Positions 48,101 through 61,117 of a stretch of DNA of 64,000 nucleotides are shown piece by piece. This DNA is from Leucaena leucocephala (Eukaryota > Streptophyta > Magnoliopsida > Fabales > Fabaceae): contig CM073551.1 of assembly GCA_037074615.1 (NCBI GenBank), forward strand, positions 22,629,750-22,693,749, read 5' to 3'. Positions within the stretch are counted from its first letter, which is position 1. Every line of letters begins with the position of its first letter. The position numbers and the translations under genes were made by a program. A model generated the notes under the pieces. It was given only the letters and a program-made list of their open reading frames with translations, was not told the origin of the DNA and ran no database searches.

Positions 48101-51100
48101 TGCCTTAATTACACAGACCTCCCCTCTATTTTGAAAACATACATTTTAGTCCAAACCATTAACACCATTAAAGAATATTCTAAAAAGATTCTTAAAGTAT
48201 ACTTTTTAATTAAAAACTATATTAGAATAAATCTTGTTAAAAATTTACCCCTCATTATACCAAATCTCTAATTTATCTTTTAACATTAATATTTATTAAT
48301 GATCTATTTAATATTTTTACAAAATTTAGACAAAAATAGTAATTTTTTGTGTGAAAATATTAACAACTTCATAAAAAAATTGAGTATTTTTTTAACAAAC
48401 ATATGTTTAATGAAATATATTTAAAAATTGAGTTATAATATATTAATATAAGGATCTCAAAATCATATCATTTATAATTTTATAATTTAATTGACAGTGC
48501 ATCTATACATATTTATACATATATATAATTTCAAAAAAAATGTAGTCAACATATGTATTTAAAAGATTACATCATAAGTTGTAAGTTTTAATAAATAAAC
48601 TAGGTTAAACATTTAAATCTATTGAAAAACAAAAATTTATGATTATAAAATTAATTAACTTTGTAACATGGGAATCAATTAATTTACAAGTTTGACAAAA
48701 AATTTGAAATATACATTAAAATTGTTTTTTTAAAATTTTGAAATAAAAATGTGATTAAGTTATTATTAAGTAAGGAGGGGCATTTTGGTCATAATGACAG
48801 GTCAATGCTGTAATTTAACCATCAACTAACGGTTGGGTCATTGGAAGTTGAATCTCAAAACTAGAAGGGAGGTTTATGCAACATATATTTTGATTTTAAT
48901 ACAGGTCTATATAGTTTTTTAAAATAGAAGGGAGGTCTCTGTAATTTAGAGTAAATAGAGGGGAGGTTGATGTATTTTACTCTAAAATAATAGACTACAG
49001 AAATCAGGTCACCAGTCATGATCGGATTTGTATAAATTGTACAGCAGCTCTGACTATTCTATCATGCAAGAAAACACCCAGCCTCAGGACGGATGGGTTC
49101 TTGGCAGCCCAAACGAGAAAAGTATTATTTTACTTATATTTTCTTTTGTGGCCCCACCATCATGAACCCTGAACTTTTAAATTACATGCAAATCTTCGAT
49201 ACTCAGGTTCCATCTTTATACAAGCATCAGTCAGAGTCCATTATCTTATGACTAGTGAATGTTAATAAATGTGTCTTCTAATGTCATTTTCTTTATTTAG
49301 GCAATGGCTGGATTATCACTTTGATGGATATACTCAAGTAGGATAGGTAACTCAACCCTAAAAGGCAATTATTGAGATGGGAGAACCAACATACTTAAAC
49401 ACCCTATAGAGCATCCCATACTACTCCACTTGGGACTTAGATATCCGATGCTACTTTAATCTCCATCGATTGGCCCTATTTGGAGAGCCAACATCCTGTC
49501 GGCTACACACTCAACTTCCCATACTACCTTAGTTGCCATCAAACTTAAAAGGATCATAAACAAGCAAGTCCTATGTATAATTTAATATTTCAAAAAGATT
49601 AAATTGTGTTCTGTTATGAACTACATAAATTTTAACCAAATTTTAACTTGATGTTAATGACTCATAATTCAATTAGATTCCTAATTCAAATATTTGGCAT
49701 CCCCATTCCTAATTCTGTTCACAATTTGGGGAAAAAGTTATTTGATCACTTTGTAGCACGTATCTATTTATTTGGTGTCAAACTCATGTTACACAAAACT
49801 AGGATATTTGAACATATTTAGTGCCCCAAAATATCTATTAGTCATTATGATAACCTTATAGCCCTTTCCAGCTAAAGCCCATTATGACTCTGGACATTGC
49901 CCTAACATTTTTTACACCACAAAAAAATCCAATCATACATTCGTACACTTTTTTCTGAGCCAGATGGCCTTATAATATCAGTCTCCACTTGGCTAACAGA
50001 GTAACCAATGAAATTTGCATACCTGACCCGTTCATTCTCATCAGCAGCTATTACTATTGGAGAGAAAGGCTGTAGCAATGTTTTTTGGATACCCTTTATA
50101 TCCCATTTGGCAACTGGATTCGTTAGCTTGCTAACAGCTGAACAGAACAGAATGGATTATATAATCAAGGTATTAAGGTTAATTAGTCAATGGAATTAAG
50201 ATGAATCAAAACACAAACCAGAGTGCTGGCATTTTGCTATGTGCTCCAATACAAAATTTTCTCTCTCTTCTCTTCTAGCCAATAATTCATCACTGTCATC
50301 TGCAGCAGTTAAGAGTGGCTTGGAGAAGTGCCCACAACTCCATTTATATATAGTTGATTGTGGAAGAAAACTACGATCTGAAGGCCCAGAAGTTCCACTA
50401 GAACCCAAAAGTGGATCAGCTAAACCCGAATCGGGAGAATTTATCAAGTGTGGCCTGAACTCTAAAGAGTACACTCTTCGCATTCCAGTTAAGTAGCTTG
50501 GGCGAGGAGGACTGACTGGAGGAGTTCTGAAGGTTAGAGGCAAGTGACCTGCCAAAACAGCATGCAATACAAACAAGTCCAATGAAATATTGGAAAGAAT
50601 AATCACAAAAAATCAAACTGATGCAACAGGGAGAGGAGCTACACCAAACTTCATTGTGAAAGGAGAGAAGACATCTACCTCCGTTCATATCAAACCATGA
50701 AGACGAACGAGCTAGACGATCACCAGTCTGACCACCAGTAGATTTCAGTGGTTTTGCTACTACTTGTTCAATACCAATTATGGATAGCACCCGACGACCA
50801 AGGTTTGCTATACGTGGAGATGGATCTTTAGCTAAAGTGCACATAGCAAATACACATTGTGAGTACAATGCATTGTCTAGGGGTTTTGGTACAGAGTGGT
50901 TAGCCACTCCATTGCTTAAACCATCACCAAGTATTCCTGAATCAGAATGATGAGATGAATCATCAGACAAAGGTGACCCGTGCATAATTCCAGAATTTGC
51001 AAGAGGACTGCTAGAAGAGACACGTCCATCTCGAACCACAGGAGAATTGTCATTTCCAACCCTTAAAAGGGGACCAATTTGAGACGAAACAATACTTCCA

Positions 51101-54100
51101 TGAGGCACATGCTGGTTTTGGCTAGGATAATTAACACTTGAACCCTTTATATATGCCAATGACGACGGTAAGGAGTTCAACAAAGCATTTGTCTGGGGTT
51201 TCCAATATGCTGCAGCAACAGACTTTAGGTGCTTCTTGTGGCCAAAGGCAAAGCGTGCAAGAGCTGAAAAGTTAAAAGAAATCAAAATAAGAAAAAATCA
51301 AGTTCAATTCCATATTAGACATGTATGCTAGGTATGGACACGTGGTGAAGTTAAAGACGTGCATAAGGCACCAAGAAGCCAGAAGGAGGCCTCGACTCTT
51401 AATGAATGAGGCAAGGGTCCTTCAGCCAGGCCCACGACCTCAATACCTTTAGAACCAAAGTTAGCTAACATAATAAGTTCAAAATCAGAGTGCATGCTAT
51501 TGGGGCAGCCACATTTTTTTGGTTGTTGAGTTGAATGTCTATGGCTTTATTATACTTTATTTTGAACATTTAATATTATATATGAATTTTATGGTTAATC
51601 AATTTATGTTGATATACATTACAATAGTTAAAATTTGTTTATAACATTTAATATAATTCTTCTTTCTCCTCCCAATTTTAGCACCTTACTTCACCAGCAC
51701 ATGGAGGTTGAGGAACCCTAAGGTGATAGTGGGGTCACTTCAACAATTTTACACACACCAAGCAAATCTGTAAGTCATTAATTAGAAAAGAATACCAATT
51801 GAGTTCCACGCTTGGTACTTTCCGTTCTTATAATACAAACATGTAAACTTCAAAAAAAAAAAAAAATAGATAATTAATTAAACTCTTGTTCTTAATAACT
51901 TATCAACCACAATGGCCAAAAAAAAACAGAACACTTACCAACCGCAACCTCTGCCCTAACCAGTGGACTTCCATCGGAAGCAACTCTCAAAAGACTTTTT
52001 ACTATGGTAACTTCAGCCCTAACTTTTTCATCATCATCACATTCTTCATCTCCTCCGACACCTTCTTTACAAGAGTCAAATCCCACATCAAGAAGCGTAC
52101 CCAGAGCAAAAACAGCAGAAGCCCTAACCTGAGACAGAGTTTCAAGATGTGAATTATGTAATTTATAATTAAGCTAAACATGAGGGATTTGTTTGTTCTG
52201 AATTAATTGTTTAAGCTTTTTAAAATAATCACTTTCAGGGGAAAAAACTGTTTTCAGCTTATTTTGATAGGCTACTTGGATTAGCTTTTGAAAATAACCA
52301 CATTCTTATAAAGGGCCTTTTTATGTCCTTTACTGTTTAAAGATTTTGAGTTGAGCTAAACAACCATCACTCTATTGGAAAACAAAAAAAAAAATTAGCT
52401 TAAACAAACAGGCCCTATATAAATATACTAAAAAAAATAGTCATCTTATAACACTAGCAATAGAACTGAATATAAAGAAGTTTAACCTCTGGCTGCGGTT
52501 CAGACAGTAGAGAAGCATATATAGATTGGGCATCTGCCTGCAAACCTATAATCTGGGCCTCAGTAAAGTCTTCCCAAAGTTTCCCAAGACAGAGGCAAAG
52601 CCACTGTAGGAACAGGGGTTCATTTTGTGTATCATTGGGAGATGAACTCTGAAGGTGCTTTAAGCAGACATGAATTAGACCCGCTTCTATACAAGCTTCT
52701 TGGCCCCGTCTGTGCCCATCCACAATCACGGCCAAAACAAAAGCAGCCATTGCACGTTGCTCAGGATATGCTTCCATCCTATCAAGGAACTTAATAAAAT
52801 AGATATGCCCTCCATCCTTCACTAGATCAACCTGACACGACTGCAGCCCAACAATTAATCATTAAATGACAAATGGATGATATCACAATTATGAAAGTAC
52901 AGTATGTAGGGGGAGGGGGGGGGACGAAGTATGAGTTTAATAAGTTAAGAAATCAGCGGCATATTACTAGCAAATCATATCCATTATATTAAGATACTCA
53001 AAAGGTACCTTGTCAAGTGCAAGAATCTTTGTCCATATGAATACAAGAATTTGACGGAGTTCTGGTGTTGTTGTTTGTAACAGCTTTAGAACATAAGGAA
53101 ATATTCCAACGGATAATGCCTACATGTAGAAAACTTGGGTTCAGGTTATGGCATCACAAACCAATCATAAAAAATATAAGACAGCTACAACAAAAAGGGC
53201 AATTGATTTTAAAAGAGATATGAGATATTACCAGATCTACAGCCCATGGCCCCATATCAAGGAACCTTCCCAGGAGTACTAGAGCTCGAAATCGATGGCA
53301 TTGACTCAGCAAAACCTTAAATAAGAACAATCCCAACTCCAATAAATGCAAAGGCCAAGTGCTAAACAATCTTCCAGAGGGGAGAAAGTACACATAATAT
53401 GAACAAGAGTAATATATGAGCTAGAAAGTAAACTTAAAGGATGTTTAATCTTGAGAGAAATCATAGAAATATATTAAAAAAAACATGTTTGTAGTCACCA
53501 TATAATGAACAGGGGAATAACTAGTGAGCATACAAGTTGAAAACGCATGAAAATTGAAAGACCAAACAATCAGTAGAAGGAAAATTGAAAATTGAAAACG
53601 CATACCAAAGTAGAAGGACCAAAAATAGTGGCTCAAAAGATTTAAAAGAAGATTGTGCCACACCTGAAGAACTATAGGCAATTGCTCTGGTGGTTTCTTC
53701 TGTTCAGAACCATGGTCAAGCCATACCTCAAATGCTGTCAATTGCTCAGTGAAAAATGTACTAGGCTGAAAGAAAAGGCATATACTTCACCAAGTAAGCC
53801 AAGGCATAATTTAATGCAGTACAGAAAGAATTATCTAAAAACAATTCCAGAATGAAACTCTACTAGTCTGCTTCAGATAACTGAAAAAAAAAGTCCAAAA
53901 TACCCGAAATTCTGCATTAGGATCCTCAACTAATGAAGGAAGTTGTGAAAGGCAGAGCTCAGCAGCCATGTCCCAAGCATCCCTGCAGCAGCAATATAAC
54001 ACAGTGACAACAACTATCGTCAGCATAAAGTACTATATTCTAACAATTAACACCAATGTACCACATATGATGCTGATGGGTTGGCGGCAAAATTGGGTGA

Positions 54101-57100
54101 GAGACTGGAGAGCAATTTGCAGATCGCATAATTCGCTCAGCAAGTAGAAAGTTTCGAAAAAGACTGGCAACAAGCAAATCTTGTCTGAATAATCTCTGGA
54201 AAAGATCTGCAGGACAATAATACGCATAACAAAAGACACCAATATGGTCAATAAACGAAGCACTGGACTAAAATACAACATGGTGAGTCAAAACTGCACA
54301 CCATATTGACGAGGATGATTACAATATGGTCAATAAACGAAGCACTGGACTAAAATACATGGTGAGTCAAAACTGCACACCATATTGATGAGGATGATTA
54401 AGGCCTACCATGAGGGAGAACATTCCAGGCAATGGTATCAGTTACTGCTGTAAAGATCCAATTCAATTCACCCAAAAGTGTCTTTCGGTCATTTGGCCGG
54501 CCAGGGATCTTGTCTATAAGTGAATAATCAAGTGATCCACGAAGTAATGAGCGAGTGCAAAACCTAGGAGACACATCACGCCACAAAGAGTTACAAATAG
54601 CATATGAACATGAGATGAATACAAATAAAACCACATAAATAAAATTACAGAAAAGGAAGTATCTCATGCAAAAACAAAATGAAAACCACGCTCTGAACGG
54701 TGGGTAGTCAACATCCACAAACAATATTAAGGATAAAGTTACAAAAAGGTCCAACTCCAGTAACTGACATCAAAGTGCCCAACAAACACAAGAACAAAGA
54801 ACAAAATAAACATTATGAAGGCAAGTGCAACGTCACATTGATCCACAGTAACTCCCACAAACTACAACTGAATGTTCTTCTCTCTAAAAAGAGGAAGTTT
54901 CTTCTCTTGATGATCATATAGCTATATCATTATGTTTTCCCCTTTTATTCATTGAAATTGAAATTAGATAAATGCCAATATCTTTAATCAATGAACAAAC
55001 CACAGAAAGAAACAATATGCTTTTATTAGTGCATTATTTCTAACGCCACTTGAGAGAATCATAAATCATAAGTATATGAAAGGCAAAGAGGTTGACAATA
55101 TACTTCCTTCTCTCCTCTCAATCTAAGTCCATCTTTCAGAATTTCATACACACACACACTGACCAATAAAGTTTCTTCAAATATGAAGAAGAAAAACCCC
55201 AAGCTTTGTCACCAACGAGACATAAGCATAAACTAAGAAAGAACTGATAAGAAAATCTTCACCATCGCAATGCCATCTTGATAGGTGTTGTAAGACAAGA
55301 AGTAAACACGTCAGCTGGGAATTCAGCACTCTGGGGCAAAATTTCGTGTGCTTCACATGCTGCAAGCAGAATACAATCCCTTGTAGACCCCGCAGAGCTA
55401 GAAGCATTCCATTCATGAAGCTATTGAATCCAAGTCCAGCAACCAATGCGGCAATCCAAATTACAAAGTGATAAAATCAGTTCAAATATTCTTTTTGTAA
55501 TTTTCTTTTAGTTAACATTGCTGACACTGAATACCTCAATAAAACTATTGACAATCCTCCCAGCTGCAGAGCAATCAAAAACATAAATTGATGGGGTCTT
55601 CAGCCATGAATCAAGGTCACTTATAGGTAGAGGAATATACTGTGTATAACTCTGCAAAATGGTCAAACGGAGATGAGAATAAAGATAATTAGTGTGTGAT
55701 TTATTAAGGACTGATTTTTCAAGAACTATAATTAGAGATCTGCAAACTAGGAAAATCAGGACTTTCAGTTCAAATTTTCAGCAATCTCTATCACCGAATG
55801 AAAATTTCAAGAAAAAAGGATTTAAATGACATGCAAGCCAAGAGATTTATATGCTACATTCTATGATCTTTTATATCTTCCGAAATCAAGCGTGTTCACA
55901 AGTTTGTCACCATTGGTCATCCATGGTTTGTTGACAGCTTCATTTGATCAACCAAACAAACGTATCACAACCAGTACTATAAAAGGTATGACCTTATTGA
56001 AGACCCAAATTTCACCGTTGGTAGTAGGCTTTGGCACACCATGTCCATTGTAATGAAATAATACTCTTTCTGATTTCGCATATCTTCGACATGTAGTACA
56101 AAGCTTCTTGACCTCATCCACTGTAGGATCAGGTTGACACTTATAGCGGGCCTGTTCATATGCCAACGACGTTAGCTAGAAACTAACCTCAAAGGAAACA
56201 TGAGAGATGGAAATCAGTTGTACATCCACACCTTTGGCTGCCACCTTTCATACTGACTGCTCAAAGTTTTACCAATTGATTCCAAAGCTTTTTGAGTTGC
56301 CATAGAAAAAGGATCTACAGCAATGAGACAAAACTTTAAAAATAATGTATTATACCTCATATCTAATTTAAGATTAACAACCATTCCTACTGTCCCTATT
56401 ATTTTATTTGTTTACCAGGTAAACAATTAAAATAATACAATTTACTTCCCAACATTATCATGTGCTATAATTAAAATTGTGAGCATCCAGAGTTTTGATA
56501 TTCGGAACCAGTTTCCTCAGCTATGAAATAATGCATGATGATAAAGGGGGGATATGTAAAAACAGTTCAAAAAATGATATTAGTTTATCTAGACCACAAA
56601 GGATCATAAAACAATCAATTATCAATCTATATTACACCCTAAGAAGATTTATAATTTAAAAAATTGCACAACTAAATCAGCTTTACTGTTAATGCACAGA
56701 CAATTACTGTTCTAGACTGATCAGCAAACAGCTTATAAAATTAACAAGAATATTATGGACAACTAAAGAAAAGGTTTTTTAAAAGAAGAAAAAAACTTGT
56801 ATTTAGAAACCAAATGCTTTCCAAACATTAACCAATCACCACAAAGATTATAAAATTTCAAAACAATGAAGAAACTTATTCCACAGCCCAGAGATATAAA
56901 ACACAAATTAAGATTGGAAGGGTAAAAAGAGACCTATCCAGCACTCCATTCGGGCACAGGGAGATATCTTAATTACATCAGGTGGATCAACATTAATGTT
57001 TAAACATAACACTAGAGCTACACATCCTGTCTTCATCTGCACCACAAAATTGAGAGTTATATTAAAGCAGACTTCTTAGTGAAGATTCAACATATAAGCA

Positions 57101-58143
57101 TCTTCCAGAAGCATTCATTGTGACATTGAAATGTTAGGAGAAAAGTCTGATGCACAAATATAGCATATCAGGTACAACGCAATTACACAATACAATAACA
57201 TCAGATACAACAAATTTTAAATTTTTAAAATACAGATACAAGAAATATCACCAGTTACCACATTAGAGGTCATCACCCCACCCGACGGGTATAAAGCTAG
57301 AATAAAATCCATAGATATAAAGAAAAGGACATTGCTTATCAATATTTTTCCATCTGCTATAGAAGCAATCTCTGTGAAGAATTTCCACTAAAATAAGCCC
57401 TGTGTAATTTGCAAACTCCGATCTATCATGCAACTTAGGGAGTTGCAGGGATTCACAGAAGACCAACCCCCATATTATGTTAATTAGGTTGAATCATCCT
57501 CCCTTTCCATCTATTGAAATGATTCATAATTTCTATCACGTACAATACATATTTAGGGTACTAATTTTACTGATATGATAGTAAAAAATTTCATAAGCGT
57601 ATCATAATGCAGATGACATGAAAATGAAAAGCAGTGTTCACAAAGCATAACTCATTAAATTTAAGACAACTAGAATTAATCCGGGTTTTTGAAAGTTCTC
57701 ATCCCGTCAACTTATAGAATACAAGTCAGACAGAATGCAGCCGAGTGGTTCCATGAACAATTAAGATAAAGGATATATATTTCATTCACTCAAAATGAAC
57801 TGCTATAAGAAATACACTGAACTAAACAGTAAAATCTTACTCGGTCCTTAATTCGCCATTTCGAGACCAGCCCACTTTCAGATGGACCGGTGGGAACAAA
57901 GGCCTCAAAGGCTTCGTGCCGAAGCTCGCATAACACAACAGTCTGGGGTAAATACGCCATACTTGTGGCGGCGGCGGAGACCGCGGCATTACCATAACTA
58001 CTGCTGGCAGCCTCAGAATCCCTTCTGTGCGATCCCAAATCGCTATCTTCATGTGTTGACGACACAAAATCGTCGGCGTGGTTCGGAACCGCCGCCGCCG
58101 AAGATTGCGAAAACCGAGATGGCATTAAATCCCCCAATGCCAT
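45191..58143 (-). CDS. RAPTOR1: RAPTOR, TORC1 subunit (1351 aa, 23 exons)
   Basis: Regulatory-associated protein of TOR: presents substrates such as S6K to the TOR kinase and is essential for growth signalling. Exons: 58143-57841, 57036-56934, 56314-56232, 56151-55993, 55651-55535, 55420-55263, 54563-54409, 54206-54062, 53982-53904, 53765-53664, 53315-53232, 53119-53009, 52840-52487, 52128-51939, 51263-50679, 50548-50219, 50137-50023, 47886-47762, 47672-47527, 47397-47296, 45989-45904, 45719-45635, 45529-45191. All phases agree, giving 1351 aa against about 1344 in Arabidopsis. After a Ser-rich N-terminus (MALGDLMPSRFSQSS) comes the caspase-like RNC domain, about residues 100-310, with HYNGHGVPKPTTNGE and VFDCSAAGRIVNSF carrying the caspase-type His and Cys. 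HEAT/armadillo repeats follow to about 740, then a Ser-rich linker. Seven WD40 blades fill about 1020-1351 (ADGNIRIWKDY, DGSVRLYDVR, DACVSIYADE). One splice join reads AASSDG. No lesion seen. Confidence 0.96.
46600..46860. repeat. C-rich low-complexity tract in a RAPTOR intron
   Basis: Repeated CTCCCCTCC-type blocks separated by AAACAAA-GGATTATTAAAATC-like spacers lie inside the intron between exons 20 and 21. It may be a decayed element; no clear ends. Confidence 0.4.
46903..46920 (+). repeat. Interstitial telomere-like repeat
   Basis: Three TTAGGG units in tandem inside a RAPTOR intron. Plant telomeres are usually TTTAGGG, so this may be a telo-box-like motif or slippage rather than a true telomeric remnant. 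Confidence 0.6.
48071..48982. mobile_element. Non-autonomous Mutator-like element in RAPTOR intron 17
   Basis: A 912-bp AT-rich insertion with inverted ends: GAGTAAAATAC at the left and its complement at the right, followed on each side by blocks reading ACAGA(GA)CCTCCC-TCTATTTT in inverted orientation. Flanks CAAAATAAT (48062-48070) and TAAAATAAT (48983-48991) form a 9-bp duplication with one mismatch, typical of Mutator. No transposase frame inside. It accounts for much of the 2.1-kb intron 47887-50022. Confidence 0.85.
52180..52420. mobile_element. Possible hAT-like MITE in RAPTOR intron 13
   Basis: Ends near GGGATTTGTTTGTT and AACAAACAGGCCC are imperfect inverted repeats, with AT-rich sequence between. 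This lies in the intron between 52129 and 52486. No clear 8-bp duplication was found. Confidence 0.5.
54241..54399. repeat. Tandem duplication of about 80 bp in RAPTOR intron 7
   Basis: Two nearly identical copies start at 54241 and 54323 (offset 82 bp), each beginning AATATGGTCAATAAACGAAG and ending GAGGATGATTA. They differ by a small deletion and a C/T change. It is entirely intronic, between the exons ending at 54206 and 54409. Confidence 0.92.
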
Positions 58144-59631
58144 CCGAACCCAAAACCCTTAAACGACAAAGCCAAACCAGAGAGGATCATTCAACCCTGT
58201 GCTAACCGGAAACCGTAGAGGAAGCCAAAAAGAATAGTACTTTCTTCAAAAGCGTCGGATCGGTGAAGCTGGGAAGCTAATCAAAAAAGCAGCTGAACCA
58301 GCGGCGTATGGAGATTCGCCAGATGAAGGAGAGATAATCCAGCTCGGAAAGTGTTGGAGAATGAAAAGCAGAGGTCTGAAAACCCTAGCAACCCTAAGAA
58401 AGGAAGAGGATGGTGGTGGCGCATTGAACAGGTGCGTCACTCCGGTAAGGCTACAGTTTGTGAAGGGAATAAAAGAATTTGGGGCATCGGATGTGCGTGC
58501 GCTTTGGTGTTATACCACGTCTTTTCTTCCCCACTTTTCTCCCCTTATTCTTTTGATTCCTTATAGTGTAGTAAAGATTATTGCTCCCTCATCATAATCT
58601 GGAAATGAATTGAGTTATCCATTACTTGAGAATGATCATTTGTGATTCTTTCTTGATCAATCAATCGATTTTTTATTTATATACCTCAAGTATGTGATGT
58701 GATTTATCAAGTCTGAACAAATAATCCATGATACGAGATATCTTCATCCCCCTCATTTAATAGAGAGAGATCCGTTAAAGTGAGGAACACCATTAATGAA
58801 TTTTAAACTTTAATACAATTAACTAATTTTAACCAACTCTTCTTACTCAATAAATAGAATCAAACAATACATATAAAATTAACTAACTCTTGATGACAGT
58901 AAATTATGATTTTATTGTTTGCTTGTTTCTTAATAACTCTAAACATTTAATGCAGTTTGGGGTCAAATTAAACGCAAGAATTTATACACTTAATAAGTGT
59001 TGTAGTACAAAGTATGAGTATAATTTTTTTAACAAATTTAACAAGCTACTCAATTTTTAACTCTTTTATCTTACTCCTTCATGAATTTTTAACTAATTTC
59101 TTGTCTCAAAGTTTTTAGGAGTTTTTCTTTCTGGCAAGTGATCCAGATCATCATGCCTTAATTCAAGCCATCGAATGAGATTTGGAAGATACCTTGCACC
59201 CTGATATTTAAAGTGTACAAATAAAATGTAAATATTTATTCAAAGTGTATGTTAAATATATATTTTTTATAATATTTTCCATGATAAAAGTCTTTGTAGT
59301 CCTTTTTAACATACAAAGTTAAATTTATTGCAAGAGAAAAAAAATAAGAATTCTACATTGAGTAGAGAGCGTGATTGATGAAATAAAAAAAATTAAGTTA
59401 TATGAATGGATGAGAATAATAGAGAGGGTAAGTATTAATAGTCTATCTTAGAAGCATACACGTTATGATATTTTGAGAAACTTTAATATATGCGCTTATA
59501 TTTATTATTTTTGTAGAGTTTACTTTTAGAGTATGTTTATGCCTCTAAAAATTAACTATGGTAATTAAAATATTTTTAGATAGGACGGATTTAATTAGGA
59601 TGCAATAAGGGTTGCATGGTGATTAATCTTG
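58144..59631. other. RAPTOR promoter side and intergenic DNA
   Basis: About 58144-58450 is less AT-rich and should contain the RAPTOR 5' UTR and promoter, including AACCCTAGCAACCCTAAG-like telo-box motifs near 58380. The remainder is AT-rich with no supported gene. Confidence 0.5.
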
Positions 59632-59633
59632 TA

Positions 59634-59888
59634 CTCCTCTAATTCTTAATATAAAATTTATCTTAGGAGTTAATCTTAATCTTAAATATAAAATTTATTT
59701 TTTATATTTATTAATTTTTTTCTCAAATTATTCCTATTCACACTCTCTCAACAATAATCAAGTAAGAGAATGAGAGATGGAGTTAAAATAGACAATTAGA
59801 GTATTTTAGAGAAAACATATCATATTATCTAATTTTATTGATTAATCAAATTAATTAAATATATTATATATATTAAAGATAAGAAGAA
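59634..59888. mobile_element. Stowaway-like MITE, copy 3
   Basis: About 255 bp between TA dinucleotides. The left end CTCCTCTAATTCTTAATATA is nearly identical to copy 4; the right end is the decayed inverse. The interior includes AACAATAATCAAGTAAGAGA and TATTTTAGAGAAAA blocks shared with copies 1 and 2. No coding capacity. Confidence 0.75.
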
Positions 59889-59890
59889 TA

Positions 59891-60854
59891 TTGATTGCTC
59901 AATTAATAGAGTTCATCATAGTAACCACAATTACCAAAAGTATGGTAACACCCATTCATACCTCTAGTTATGAAAATACTCGTTATTACCGCATTACATG
60001 TTTGAAAACGTCTCATTTGCAAAGAGACGGGCAATGGACGCCCAAAAGAAACCAATAAAAGAGAGTGAGCAAGGTGGAAGTATACATATTATGGTGACAT
60101 ATGTCCCATGACCTCATCAAGGGTCTTAATCGCTTTTGAATATTATAAAGTTCATATGCCATCAAAAATTAAGATAGCAAATTAACTTAATTATTTTATA
60201 GAGGGTAGTGTTCCTTTTGAGTGGGAGGCTCACAACCGCTCGTTCATGGAATGTTGTGAGCCATTTATTCATTCGTGTTGCATAAAGGCAACAACGACAA
60301 TAATACAATAACCGAGAGAGTTGTGTGAAATCTGGGAATTGTTTCAATTGGAGGCCGTCCAAGTGGGCGTTTTCTTTTGTCTGTGTGGTCTTTATGGGAT
60401 GAAACACGTACATAAATTAAAACATGTTTTCCTTTTATTTATGAAACAAAATAAAAGAGACGCAGCGGGATCTTGCTTGCTTTTCACAATTATATAATCA
60501 TAACAATAAGTTTGTTTAAAAATAATCATTTAACATGAGAGAATAAAAAGATCCATGATCCCTTAGCGATGTGTTTTCCTTTTTCATTTTCTTACTAATC
60601 CTCAAGTATATGGATAGGTAATAAGTTCGTATAGTATTTTTGATAATACCAAAATATAGAGGATGCAATTCCCTAAACAAAATAGGCACTCTGATTCCCT
60701 GTGTCACTCTTTTTCATCCCACAAGCACTTGAACTTTCTAATATGCTCAAATAACAGCAATCCCTCCTAGAACAATAAGAAGAAACACTCTAAACTCAAC
60801 ACACATACCCTTGCACAAACTAATCTCCACCTAACCCAAGCTTCTTAGTTAGTA
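59891..60854. other. Intergenic DNA
   Basis: No supported gene or repeat between the two MITEs. Confidence 0.45.
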
Positions 60855-61115
60855 CTCCTTCAATTCTTAATATAAAATTTATTTAACTAATTTGATTAGA
60901 TTAAAAAATTAGTTGAGTTAGTTAATATAACATGTTTTCTTTTAAAACACCTTAATCATCCTCATTAATTCTATCTCTTCATCTATTATTTGATTATTGT
61001 TAAAGGATATCAATGAGAATAATTTAATGGAAAATAAATAAATATGGATAATATATCTTATATTTAAGATTAATATTAATTTTTTAATTAGATCATATAT
61101 TAAGTATCGGAGGAG
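60855..61115. mobile_element. Stowaway-like MITE, copy 4 (best preserved ends)
   Basis: A 261-bp element with TA target duplications at 60853-60854 and 61116-61117. The left end CTCCTTCAATTCTTAATATA and the complement of the right end, CTCCTCCGATACTTAATATA, form a clear inverted repeat, defining the family. It lies in opposite orientation to the other copies: its interior matches them as the reverse complement. Confidence 0.85.
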
Positions 61116-61117
61116 TA

